From contig JALWGP010000027.1 in the NCBI GenBank assembly GCA_027038775.1, positions 1 through 17,770 on the forward strand: a stretch of 17,770 bases of DNA. The letters run 5' to 3'. A model generated the notes under the pieces. The model searched no databases. It was not told the DNA's origin and was given only the letters and a program-made list of their open reading frames with translations. Source of the DNA: Sedimenticola sp. GTDB lineage: Bacteria > Pseudomonadota > Gammaproteobacteria > Chromatiales > Chromatiaceae. Position numbers and translations under genes: made by a program. Below, in pieces: positions 1 through 8,067 of this stretch (the first letter of the stretch is position 1; every line of letters begins with the position of its first letter).

Positions 1-3000
1 ATGCTGATGCTCCTGGTGATCCTCACCGTGCTCTACCTGCTGATCCCGCGCCGTGCCATGTTCGAGGATCCGGCGCTGCTGAGCCACCCCGACGCCCTCT
101 CCATCGCCTACCTGCGCGCCGTCCTGCGCAGCGATCCACAGCAACACAAAATACGGCTCTCGCTGGCCCGACAGATGCTCCGCCTGGGCCGCTACCAGGA
201 GGCCGGAGAGATCCTCGAGGCGCTGCCGGAAGAACCCGCCTCCCTGGGCTTTGCCAAACTCCTGCTGGAGGCGGAGATCGCGCTCAGCATGCTCTACGCC
301 GAAGGCGATCCGCGCCACGCCGAAGCCATCCGCCGGGAATTGACCACCAGGCTGCAGCGGTTTCCCATGGAAAAGGTGGCCCCGGGAGAGCTGCAGGAGC
401 TGCTGGAACTGGGGACCCGGCTGGGGGCCGGCCCCGATTTCATGGCCTGGCTCCACCGCACCCTGGCCATGAAGGATCCGTCCAACGCGGCACACTGGTG
501 GGCCGAGGCCGGACGCTGGGCGCTCGCCGCGGCCGACCCGGCCCGCGCCTCCCGGGACTACCTGCGAGGCGCACTGGCCGCCCGTGACCGGGAGCAGGCC
601 CTGGACCTGGCCAACCGCGCCATCGATGCGGCGCTCATGGCCGCTCGACCGGAAGAGGCCTTCACGCTCGTGGATCGTTTCCTTCGCCACTGGCCGGAAG
701 AGGGGAAACTTCTTCGCCGCGGAGTCGAAGTGGCACTCGCACTGAGTCGCCACCGGGCGGCGGATCGCTGGAACCGCCGTTACCTGGACGATCACCCCGG
801 GGATCTGGCCGCCTGGCGGGACCAGCGTGACCTCTCCCTCGCCCTTCACGACCTGGAAGCCGCCGTGGAAGCCGCGGAGCGGATCGTCTCCGCCGGGGAC
901 GCGAGCCTGGAGGACCGGGTCCAGCTTGCGCGCATCCTGGAGTGGAGCGGCAAGCCCTACCAGGCACTGGAACAGTGGAAATCGATCGCCCGCTACAGCA
1001 GCCTGGAGGCCCACCAGGCTGAACTCGCCAGGCTTTCCAGGATGACCCTGGACCTGGAGAGCGAGTTGGAAGCCCTCGAACGTCTCAAGCACCACCGGTC
1101 ACTGAGCGAGGCGGAGACCTGGCGCCTGGCCCTCCTCTACGAACAGCTCGGTGAGCCGGAAGGGGCCAGTGCCGTGCTGGAGGCCTACCTGGCAACCCAC
1201 CCGGGCCTGCGACGCTTCTGGGAAAAGCGTCTTGCGCTGGCGGCGGACATGGACGACTACGAGGCGGGACTGCGCATCCTGGACAAACTGGAGCGGCATT
1301 TCGGAAGAAGCGACCGCCTGCTCCGCAGGAAGGCCCGGCTGCTCTGGTCGGCCTTTCGGGAGGAGGAGGCGTGGGCCGTGCTGAAATCGCTGGAAGCCCC
1401 CCTGGACACCCGGGACCTCTACGACCTGGAACTGTATGGCGAACTGGCATGGCGCCAAGGGGACCAGCCGCGTGCCCTTGCCCTGTACGAGCACCTCTAC
1501 CGGCAGCATCGTGACGGCAGGCTGGCACGGTACGACGACCAGGGTGAACCGTCGAGGCTGCTGCTCCTCACCTACCGGCGTCTGATCCTGCTGGCGGAAC
1601 GTGCGGGAGACCTGGAGCTGGCCATCGAGGTGGGCCGGGAAGGCTGGCGGCGGCTGCACGACGGCGAACTGCTCCTCCAGGCCATGAGGGCCGCGGTGAA
1701 ACACAAAAGGTGGAGCCTGCTCGAGGAGATGACCCGCACGGCCCTGGCTGATCCGCGCATGAAGCCGCTCGCCGGCCGGCTCCTGGTTCTGCTGGCGGAC
1801 GCCAGGCAAAAGCAGGGACGGTCCGGGGAGGCCGAGAGGCTGTACCGCCTGGCCCTGGAGAACGCCCCCGAGTCGGTGGAAGCGAAGCTGGGGCTCCTGT
1901 GGCTCTACATCGACGGAGAACGGAGGGAAGCACTCCGCCCGGCCCTCGAGCGGTGGCATGGGGAGGCCGAGGCGGACAGGCGTTACTGGGGTGCCTTCGC
2001 TGCCGGCTGGGAGCTGCTGGGCGAGCCGCAGGCGGCCCTTGCCTGGTACCGGCGCCAGCTTCCCCTCGCCAACCGCGATCCCCTGTGGCTGTTCAACTTC
2101 GCCGATGTGCTGGAGGCCCTGGAGCGGCACGCCGATGCCTGGCGCATCCGCCGTCATGCGCTCTCGCTCGTGCAGCCGGCCATTCTCGCCCGGCTGGATC
2201 CTTCGCGAGAGATCCCGGAAACCACCAGGAGAACGATTCTCGCGCTGGAGCGCCTGGCAGGGCGACCGTTCCTGGAAAAGAACGTGGAGCGGGCCGCCCT
2301 GAACAGGAACCTGGAGACCCTCTTCATGGTCTCCTGGGAGCTGAGCCGCGAACGGGACGACCGGGTGCGCCACTGGCTGGCGCGCAACCACGCGCGGCGC
2401 CTGCAACTGCCGGGATGGCAGCAGATGGGCCTGGCGCTGCTGGAAAACGATCCGGTCCGGATCGGCAGGCTGCTCGAAGAGGGGCGTCTGGCACCCATCG
2501 ACAGGGTCCGCGGAGAAGCACGTCTCAGGCGCTACAGCCTTGCGCTCGCGGAAGCGCTGCCGTTGATCCGTACCGGAGCCCCCGGCGACGAAAGACTGGC
2601 CGCCACCCGGTTGGCCGCCGAGCTCTTCCAGCGGTCCCCCGCCAGCGCCGATCTCCAGGGCGGCTGGGAGGAGATCGGCAGCCTGGAGGTCCGGGAGCAG
2701 TCCGTCGGAGGGAGGCTCGCCGGGAACGCCTTTGGGTTACAGTTGACGCTCGCTCAGGAGCAACTCTACATGCCTCCCGGCATCTACGATCTCTCGGGAA
2801 GGGATCACGAGCTGCGGCTGGACGGCCGCATCGACTGGCTCGGCCGGAAAGGGGAACTGGGCGCCGGCCTCGGCATCCGGCAACGGGAGGACCGCACCCT
2901 GCTCCATGCCTTGCTCAGCTGGCACCACCAGCTCTCCAGCCGCAGCCGGTTCCACCTCGCGCTGGAACTGAACGGCCTGAGCAGGGCCACCCAGATCGTA

Positions 3001-3573
3001 CGCGCGGACACGGCCGTGGACCGCCTGCAACTCGACTGGGAAAGCGCCCTCACCGCCCGAACCAGCCTTCAGCTGAACCTGGAGCACTACCGCCTGGAGA
3101 GCCGTGAGGGGGACGGGATAGCCACTGGAAACCTGGCAGGGTTCTCCCTGCTGGACAAGCAGATGCTGGGGACCAACGAGCTGGGGATCCGCCTGCAGGG
3201 CACCTGGCTTCGGAACCGGCTCGCCGACTCCATTCCGCAGGAGATGGCCGCGCGGATGCCGCCGGGAAGCGGCATCGAAGAAATCATCGGTTCGAAATAC
3301 GCCGCCCTGGGAATGGGCCTCTCCCTGGCCCGCGGCGACCCCATGGCACGAGCGCCCCTGGTGGGCGGACTCCGCTACCGGATCGATGGCTGGCTTGGCT
3401 GGGAGTGGCCGGAAAACCGGCCCTCGGCAAGCTTCTCCGCCTCGCTGGGCAGCCGGCTCTTCGGGAGCGACGAGCTGGCGCTGAGCTACTACTACTCCAG
3501 TGCGCTGAACCTGGCGACGGACCAGGACTCCCAGGGCTGGAGGCTGCAATACCGTTATTTCTTCGGCCGCTGA
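1..3573 (+). CDS. pelB: PelB, TPR/beta-barrel outer-membrane exporter of Pel polysaccharide
   Basis: PelB forms the outer-membrane pore for Pel polysaccharide, and its periplasmic TPR superhelix is known in Pseudomonas to guide the polymer and engage PelA. The 1190-residue product is close to the Pseudomonas length of about 1190. Visible parts are one hydrophobic helix at residues 2-16 followed by Arg-Arg (inner-membrane anchor), a long helical TPR-like array at about 45-850 (for example LRLGRYQEAGEILEAL), and from about residue 887 alternating polar/hydrophobic strands typical of a porin barrel. It ends in YRYFFGR, an aromatic-rich terminal strand. The window begins exactly at an ATG. The true start could be this one, the ATG at base 7, or one further upstream. 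It heads a pelBCDEFG gene order with pelC 56 bp downstream; pelA normally precedes it and is out of view. Identity rests on architecture plus the unmistakable downstream genes. Confidence 0.93.
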   Translation: MLMLLVILTVLYLLIPRRAMFEDPALLSHPDALSIAYLRAVLRSDPQQHKIRLSLARQMLRLGRYQEAGEILEALPEEPASLGFAKLLLEAEIALSMLYAEGDPRHAEAIRRELTTRLQRFPMEKVAPGELQELLELGTRLGAGPDFMAWLHRTLAMKDPSNAAHWWAEAGRWALAAADPARASRDYLRGALAARDREQALDLANRAIDAALMAARPEEAFTLVDRFLRHWPEEGKLLRRGVEVALALSRHRAADRWNRRYLDDHPGDLAAWRDQRDLSLALHDLEAAVEAAERIVSAGDASLEDRVQLARILEWSGKPYQALEQWKSIARYSSLEAHQAELARLSRMTLDLESELEALERLKHHRSLSEAETWRLALLYEQLGEPEGASAVLEAYLATHPGLRRFWEKRLALAADMDDYEAGLRILDKLERHFGRSDRLLRRKARLLWSAFREEEAWAVLKSLEAPLDTRDLYDLELYGELAWRQGDQPRALALYEHLYRQHRDGRLARYDDQGEPSRLLLLTYRRLILLAERAGDLELAIEVGREGWRRLHDGELLLQAMRAAVKHKRWSLLEEMTRTALADPRMKPLAGRLLVLLADARQKQGRSGEAERLYRLALENAPESVEAKLGLLWLYIDGERREALRPALERWHGEAEADRRYWGAFAAGWELLGEPQAALAWYRRQLPLANRDPLWLFNFADVLEALERHADAWRIRRHALSLVQPAILARLDPSREIPETTRRTILALERLAGRPFLEKNVERAALNRNLETLFMVSWELSRERDDRVRHWLARNHARRLQLPGWQQMGLALLENDPVRIGRLLEEGRLAPIDRVRGEARLRRYSLALAEALPLIRTGAPGDERLAATRLAAELFQRSPASADLQGGWEEIGSLEVREQSVGGRLAGNAFGLQLTLAQEQLYMPPGIYDLSGRDHELRLDGRIDWLGRKGELGAGLGIRQREDRTLLHALLSWHHQLSSRSRFHLALELNGLSRATQIVRADTAVDRLQLDWESALTARTSLQLNLEHYRLESREGDGIATGNLAGFSLLDKQMLGTNELGIRLQGTWLRNRLADSIPQEMAARMPPGSGIEEIIGSKYAALGMGLSLARGDPMARAPLVGGLRYRIDGWLGWEWPENRPSASFSASLGSRLFGSDELALSYYYSSALNLATDQDSQGWRLQYRYFFGR

Positions 3574-3629
3574 TGGCCGCGGCAAGAGGAACTTTGATAG
3601 ACTCGCATGGTTTTCCGGAGGGTGGCTCG

Positions 3630-4160
3630 ATGAAGAGATGGCTGACGATCCTGCTGCTGTTGCCCTTGCTGGCCGCATGTTCCACGCAGCGGGTGGAGAA
3701 AGGTGAAGCCCTGTCGCGCAACGCCAGTTGGGTGCTGTTGCCCGTCGTCAACCAGTCCCAGGCGCCACAGGCGGGTGAACGCGTGGAAGCGCTGGTGGAG
3801 ACGGAGCTTCGCGTGCTCGGTCTCGATCCCCGGCACTACCCGGTCGGCACCGGCCACAACCCGTTGGCCCTGCTGGACGAAGAGCGCCGTTTCCGCACGG
3901 CGCTCCAGTGGGCCCGCAGGCAGAAGTTCCGGTACGGCGTCACCGGTTCGGTACAGGAGTGGCGCTACAAGAGCGGACTGGACGGGGAACCCGCCGCCGG
4001 CATCAGCCTGCGCGTCATCGACGTCGACAGTGGCAAGGTGCTCTGGGCGGCATCCGGGGCTCGTACCGGCTGGGGCTACGAAAGCCTCAGCGGCACCGCC
4101 ACCAAGCTGGTGCACGAACTCCTCGGCGCACTGGAGCTGAGCGACGCCGGGAAAGACTGA
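3630..4160 (+). CDS. pelC: PelC, outer-membrane lipoprotein of the Pel export complex
   Basis: PelC is a small lipoprotein that in Pseudomonas forms a dodecameric ring on the periplasmic face of the outer membrane, funnelling Pel polymer toward PelB. The 176-residue product matches the family size of about 170. The start at 3630 is chosen because GGAGGG (3617-3622) sits 7 nt upstream and because it gives a perfect lipoprotein signal: Lys-Arg, a Leu-rich core and the lipobox LAAC with Cys17. An upstream in-frame ATG at 3405 lies inside pelB and would bury the signal peptide. Ser follows the Cys, with no Asp at +2, so outer-membrane sorting is expected. The mature domain starts with SWVLLPVVNQS and has mixed alpha/beta character. 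The gene lies 10 bp before pelD and is probably cotranscribed with pelB. Confidence 0.93.
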   Translation: MKRWLTILLLLPLLAACSTQRVEKGEALSRNASWVLLPVVNQSQAPQAGERVEALVETELRVLGLDPRHYPVGTGHNPLALLDEERRFRTALQWARRQKFRYGVTGSVQEWRYKSGLDGEPAAGISLRVIDVDSGKVLWAASGARTGWGYESLSGTATKLVHELLGALELSDAGKD

Positions 4161-4170
4161 GCGACCCGGG

Positions 4171-5535
4171 ATGACACAGGACAGGGTGAAAGCGGGCTCC
4201 CCCACGCCTGTCTCCCCGTTTCTCGCCTGGACGGAGACCGTCGCCTTCTGTCTCCTCTTTCCCGCGCTCGGCTGGTGGCTGGACCCCGACGATCCCTTCT
4301 TCATTGCAGCGGCTTTCCCCTGGATCGTGCTGGCCCCGCTGCTGCCGGCCCTGCGCTACGGATTCACACACGGTTTCGTCGGCGCCCTGATCCTGATCGG
4401 GCTCATGGCACTGGGCTGGGAAGAAGGGTTGCTCCCCGGGAACCGTTTTCCGGCACAGCTGGGCATAGGCCTGCTGGTGCTCGGCATGATCGCGGGTGAA
4501 TTCGCCGACACCTACCAGCGGCGCATCGACCAGCAGCGGGTGATCAACGACTACCAGCGCACGCGCCTGGACGAGTTCACCCGCAACTATCACTTGCTGA
4601 AGGTCTCCCACGACCGCCTGGAACAGCGGCTGGCCGCGGGAACCCACAGCCTGCGGGGCGCACTGCTGGACCTCAGGCGCCGGCTCACGGGCCTGGAAAC
4701 CAGTGCCAACCCCCTCGAAACGGCGTCCCAGCGGATCATCGGCATATTCGCAAGCTTCGGCTGGATCCAGGTCGCCGGGCTCTACGAGGTGCACCGGATG
4801 CACATCGGCGCCCGCCCGCTGGCCACGCTGGGGGAACTGCACGCGGTGGACCCCTTCGACCCACTCATCCGCCACGCGCTCACCAAGGGCGAGCTGGCGA
4901 GCATCCGGGAAGAGCTGCTGGCGGGCAACGAGGACCAGGGGAAAAACCTGCTGGCCGCGGTCCCCCTGGTGGACGTGAACGAGCACGTCTGGGGCCTCCT
5001 GGTGGTACAGGAGATGCCCTTCATCGCCCTGCACGAAGAGAACCTCCGCCTGCTGGCGGTGATGGGGGGGCACATCGGCGACATCCTGGCCGCCAGCCGC
5101 GGTCTCGGGGAAGAGACGAGCCTGGAGGCCGGCACCTTTCTCCACCACCTGGCCCGTGCGCTGCGCGATCACCGCAAGTACGGCATTCCCGCCCTGGTGC
5201 TGGTGATCGAGTTCCCGCAGGAGCACCCGGAGCTCGACACCATGATCGAACTGTTCCTGTCACAGGTACGCGGGCTCGATCACCCCTGGCGCCTGCGCGA
5301 ACCCGGGCATGAGCACGTTCTCTTCCTGCTCATGCCCCTGACCGCCGAGCACGAACTGGAGCCCTACCGCCAGCGCATGGAACGCCAGCTCAAGGAGGCG
5401 CTGGGGGGTGGCTTCGAAACACTGGGCATTCAACTGCATGTGCACCCGCTGAACAGGAAGGAGCGCGTGGACGACATCCTGGATCGACTTTATGAAACCG
5501 CAGGCCTCGATCGGCGTTCCGGCACTGGTTCTTAG
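4171..5535 (+). CDS. pelD: PelD, inner-membrane c-di-GMP receptor (GAF + degenerate GGDEF)
   Basis: PelD senses c-di-GMP and switches on Pel synthesis by the PelDEFG inner-membrane complex. The 454-residue length is nearly that of Pseudomonas PelD (455). Four hydrophobic segments occupy about residues 22-112, then a charged helical linker, a GAF-like domain (about 155-310) and a GGDEF-like domain (about 320-450). The inhibitory-site motif RxxD is present as R367-G-L-D370, and an Arg lies at 402; these are the positions known to bind c-di-GMP in Pseudomonas PelD (recalled, not aligned here). The GGDEF signature has decayed: the position five residues after RxxD reads REPGH (376-380), so no cyclase activity is expected. 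The gene follows pelC after 10 bp, with only a weak purine-rich leader, and its 3' end overlaps pelE by 44 nt. Confidence 0.94.
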   Translation: MTQDRVKAGSPTPVSPFLAWTETVAFCLLFPALGWWLDPDDPFFIAAAFPWIVLAPLLPALRYGFTHGFVGALILIGLMALGWEEGLLPGNRFPAQLGIGLLVLGMIAGEFADTYQRRIDQQRVINDYQRTRLDEFTRNYHLLKVSHDRLEQRLAAGTHSLRGALLDLRRRLTGLETSANPLETASQRIIGIFASFGWIQVAGLYEVHRMHIGARPLATLGELHAVDPFDPLIRHALTKGELASIREELLAGNEDQGKNLLAAVPLVDVNEHVWGLLVVQEMPFIALHEENLRLLAVMGGHIGDILAASRGLGEETSLEAGTFLHHLARALRDHRKYGIPALVLVIEFPQEHPELDTMIELFLSQVRGLDHPWRLREPGHEHVLFLLMPLTAEHELEPYRQRMERQLKEALGGGFETLGIQLHVHPLNRKERVDDILDRLYETAGLDRRSGTGS

Positions 5536-6514
5536 CGCCCTGCTGCTGGAGTTCACCGGAGCCATCCCGCTGTTCGCCACGGGAACCGGGGTTTCCAGTC
5601 CGCTGCTCTTCTACGCCAGCCTGCACCTGCCGGCTGCGGTCATCGTCGCCCTGACGCTGTTCCGGCTCTTCCCCAAAACCTACCAGGAGCCGGCCCCGGC
5701 AACCGCCGTGACCCTCTTCGCCATCGCCTGTTTCATTCCCTTCCTGGGCATTCCGGGAATGCTCACCGGCCTGGTCACCGGCCTCTACACCCCCCGGAAG
5801 GAGAGACCGGAGGCCTTCAACACCGTCTCCATCCCCGACCTGCCCTACAAACCGCTCAACGTGAACCCACATCCCCTGTTCGGCAGCAGCGGGCTGGCCG
5901 GCGTGATCCAGAATGCGCCGGATCCGGACAAACGGGTCCGCGCAGTCATGGCCACACGCCAATTGCGCGACAAGGACGCCATTCCCATTCTGCGCATCGC
6001 GCTGCGCGATCCCGTGGACGACGTCCGGTTGCTCGCCTATTCCCTGCTGGATGGGAAGGAGCAGAAGATCAACGAGCGCATCAAGCAACTCTCGGACGAG
6101 CTGGAATCGGCCCGGGAACGGATCGCCGGCCAGCTCCACGAACAGCTGGCTGCTCAATACTGGGAACTGGCCTACCTGGGGCTGGCGACCGGAGACGTCC
6201 TCGACCATGTACTCGGCGAAGCGTTACACCACATCGAAGCCGCCGAACGAATACTGGCCGACGACGCCGGACTGCTGTTCCAGAAGGGACGCATCCTGCT
6301 GCGCCTGCATCGGCTGGATGAGGCGGAACACGCATTGCTGAAAGCATTTGCCCAGGGAATGAGCGAGGTGGACGTGAATCCCTACCTGGCGGAGGTGGCC
6401 TACCTGCGACGGAACTGGGGGCAGGTGCGGGAATTCCTCTCCGCACTGGATCCCCTGGCGCGTTCCGAACCGCCCATCTCGCTCATTGCCAACTACTGGA
6501 CCACGGCGCCATGA
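5492..6514 (+). CDS. pelE: PelE, inner-membrane scaffold protein of the Pel synthase complex
   Basis: PelE is an inner-membrane partner of PelD, PelF and PelG; its TPR-like cytoplasmic part is thought to hold the complex together. The 340-residue product (Pseudomonas about 330) begins with a short basic stretch and then hydrophobic segments at about 9-31, 38-61 and 68-98. A helical, repeat-rich soluble region follows: a HEAT-like stretch near 148-185 (RVRAVMATRQLRDKDAIPIL) and TPR-like helices near 250-330 (LLFQKGRILLRLHRLDEAEH). The start at 5492 lies inside the last 44 nt of pelD. It has no good Shine-Dalgarno sequence, but no later start would keep the first membrane segment. The stop overlaps the pelF start (ATGA at 6511). 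The assignment relies strongly on position between pelD and pelF, as this family is poorly conserved. Confidence 0.88.
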   Translation: MKPQASIGVPALVLSALLLEFTGAIPLFATGTGVSSPLLFYASLHLPAAVIVALTLFRLFPKTYQEPAPATAVTLFAIACFIPFLGIPGMLTGLVTGLYTPRKERPEAFNTVSIPDLPYKPLNVNPHPLFGSSGLAGVIQNAPDPDKRVRAVMATRQLRDKDAIPILRIALRDPVDDVRLLAYSLLDGKEQKINERIKQLSDELESARERIAGQLHEQLAAQYWELAYLGLATGDVLDHVLGEALHHIEAAERILADDAGLLFQKGRILLRLHRLDEAEHALLKAFAQGMSEVDVNPYLAEVAYLRRNWGQVREFLSALDPLARSEPPISLIANYWTTAP

Positions 6515-8067
6515 ACGAGTGGAACCGGGTCATCGACAGCGGCCGCCCGGCGGACATCGCGCTGCTGCTGGAAGGCACCTACCCCTATGTCAGCGGCGGC
6601 GTCTCCAGCTGGGTACACCAGATCATCAACGGCTTTCCCATGTTCAGCTTCTCGCTGGTCTTTCTCGGCGGCAGTCCGAAGCACTACGGCGAGATCAAGT
6701 ACCCGCTGCCAGCCAACGTGCGCCACCTGGAGCGCCACTACCTGATGGAGTCGTGGCAGGAGACGGCCATCCAGCCCAGGCGCGGCAAGGCGGCCGTCTT
6801 CTCGCACATCCGGGAACTGCACGAGGGACTGCGCCGGCGGCACCAGGAACTGCCCCAGGAGGTCATCGACGGCGCTCTGCGCGCGCTCGGGAGAAAGGGG
6901 CAGCTCAGCCGGGAGGACTTCCTCTTCAGCGAAGAGGCCTGGTCGATGATCACCGATCACTACGAGCGCTTCTGCACCGACCCTTCCTTCGTCGACTACT
7001 TCTGGACCGTGCGCACCATGCACGCCCCCATGTTCCTGCTCTCGGAGATCGCCGACGGCATGCCCCAGGCGCGGATGGTCCATTCCGTCTCCACCGGCTA
7101 CGCGGGGTTGCTCGGGGTGCTCGCCCACCGGCGACGGGGCCTGCCGTTCCTGCTCACCGAACACGGCATCTACACCAAGGAACGGAAAATCGACCTGGCC
7201 CAAGCCGACTGGATCAGCGACGCCCGGGAGGCCTTCGGCGGCAGCCTCGACGACGATGTCAGCTACATCCGCCGCCTGTGGATCCGTTTCTTCGAGGGGA
7301 TCGGGCGTCTCGCCTACGATGCCGCGGAAGTGATCGTCTCCCTCTACGAAGGCAATCGGCAACGCCAGATCGCCGACGGCGCCGATCCGCAACGCTGCCG
7401 TATCATCCCCAACGGCATCGACCTGGAACGGTTCCTGCCGGTGCGCCAGACCCGCCCTTCCACGCCCCGCCCCATTCTCGGCCTCATCGGCCGGGTCGTG
7501 CCCATCAAGGACATCAAGACCTTCATCCGGGCCATGCGCGGGGTCTGCAACGCCATCCCGGAGGCAGAGGGATGGATCATCGGCCCCGAGGACGAGGATC
7601 CGGAATACGCACAGGAGTGCCGCAACCTGGTGGCCAGCCTCGGCCTGGAGAACCGGGTACGGTTTCTCGGTTTCCGCAGGGTGGAAGAGGTGCTGTCGGA
7701 GATCGGGCTGCTGGTGCTGACCTCCATCTCCGAGGCCCTGCCGCTGGTGATCCTAGAGGGTTTCGCCGCCGGGGTGCCGGCACTGGCCACCGACGTGGGC
7801 GCCTGCCGCGACCTCATCGAGGGCGGCATCCCGGAGGATCGCGCCATCGGCCGGGCCGGCGCCGTGGTCTCCATCGCCAACCCCGAGGAGACTGCTGCGG
7901 CCGCCATCGCGCTCCTGGGGGACGTGGAACGGTGGCAGGCCGCCCGCGCCGCCGGCATGGAGCGGGTGGAACGGTACTATACGCAGCCCCAGATGTACCA
8001 GCACTACCTGGAGCTGTACCGGCACTGCATGCTGAGCGGCGCCACGGGCGAACGGGGAACAGGCTGA
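6511..8067 (+). CDS. pelF: PelF, GT4-family glycosyltransferase that polymerises Pel
   Basis: PelF is the cytoplasmic retaining glycosyltransferase of family GT4 that builds the Pel chain from nucleotide-activated N-acetylhexosamines. The 518-residue product is close to the Pseudomonas length (about 507). The N-terminal Rossmann half carries LLLEGTYPYVSGGVSSWVHQ (residues 18-37), including the glycine-rich acceptor loop, and TEHGIYTKER (216-225). The C-terminal half has PNGIDLERF (300-308), the nucleotide-binding GRVVPIKDIKTF (327-338) with Arg328 and Lys333, and the GT4 EX7E motif with Glu408 and Glu416 (EALPLVILE). No membrane segment is visible, as expected for a soluble enzyme recruited by PelD/E/G. 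The start overlaps the pelE stop by 4 nt and the stop TGA overlaps the pelG ATG by 1 nt, indicating translational coupling. Confidence 0.96.
   Translation: MNEWNRVIDSGRPADIALLLEGTYPYVSGGVSSWVHQIINGFPMFSFSLVFLGGSPKHYGEIKYPLPANVRHLERHYLMESWQETAIQPRRGKAAVFSHIRELHEGLRRRHQELPQEVIDGALRALGRKGQLSREDFLFSEEAWSMITDHYERFCTDPSFVDYFWTVRTMHAPMFLLSEIADGMPQARMVHSVSTGYAGLLGVLAHRRRGLPFLLTEHGIYTKERKIDLAQADWISDAREAFGGSLDDDVSYIRRLWIRFFEGIGRLAYDAAEVIVSLYEGNRQRQIADGADPQRCRIIPNGIDLERFLPVRQTRPSTPRPILGLIGRVVPIKDIKTFIRAMRGVCNAIPEAEGWIIGPEDEDPEYAQECRNLVASLGLENRVRFLGFRRVEEVLSEIGLLVLTSISEALPLVILEGFAAGVPALATDVGACRDLIEGGIPEDRAIGRAGAVVSIANPEETAAAAIALLGDVERWQAARAAGMERVERYYTQPQMYQHYLELYRHCMLSGATGERGTG

Noticed and set aside
3591..3603. 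Possible internal promoter before pelC (TTTGATAGACT)
   Set aside because: Only a four-of-six -10 match with no -35; the 56-bp gap is adequately explained by an internal operon spacer with the pelC ribosome site.
5161..5535. PelD GGDEF-like domain as an active diguanylate cyclase
   Set aside because: The catalytic signature is replaced by REPGH, so synthesis of c-di-GMP is not expected.
6486..8066. Upstream extension of the pelG open frame (total 982 codons)
   Set aside because: This part is the out-of-frame reading of pelF. The pelG family start at 8067 fits the known length and the membrane topology.
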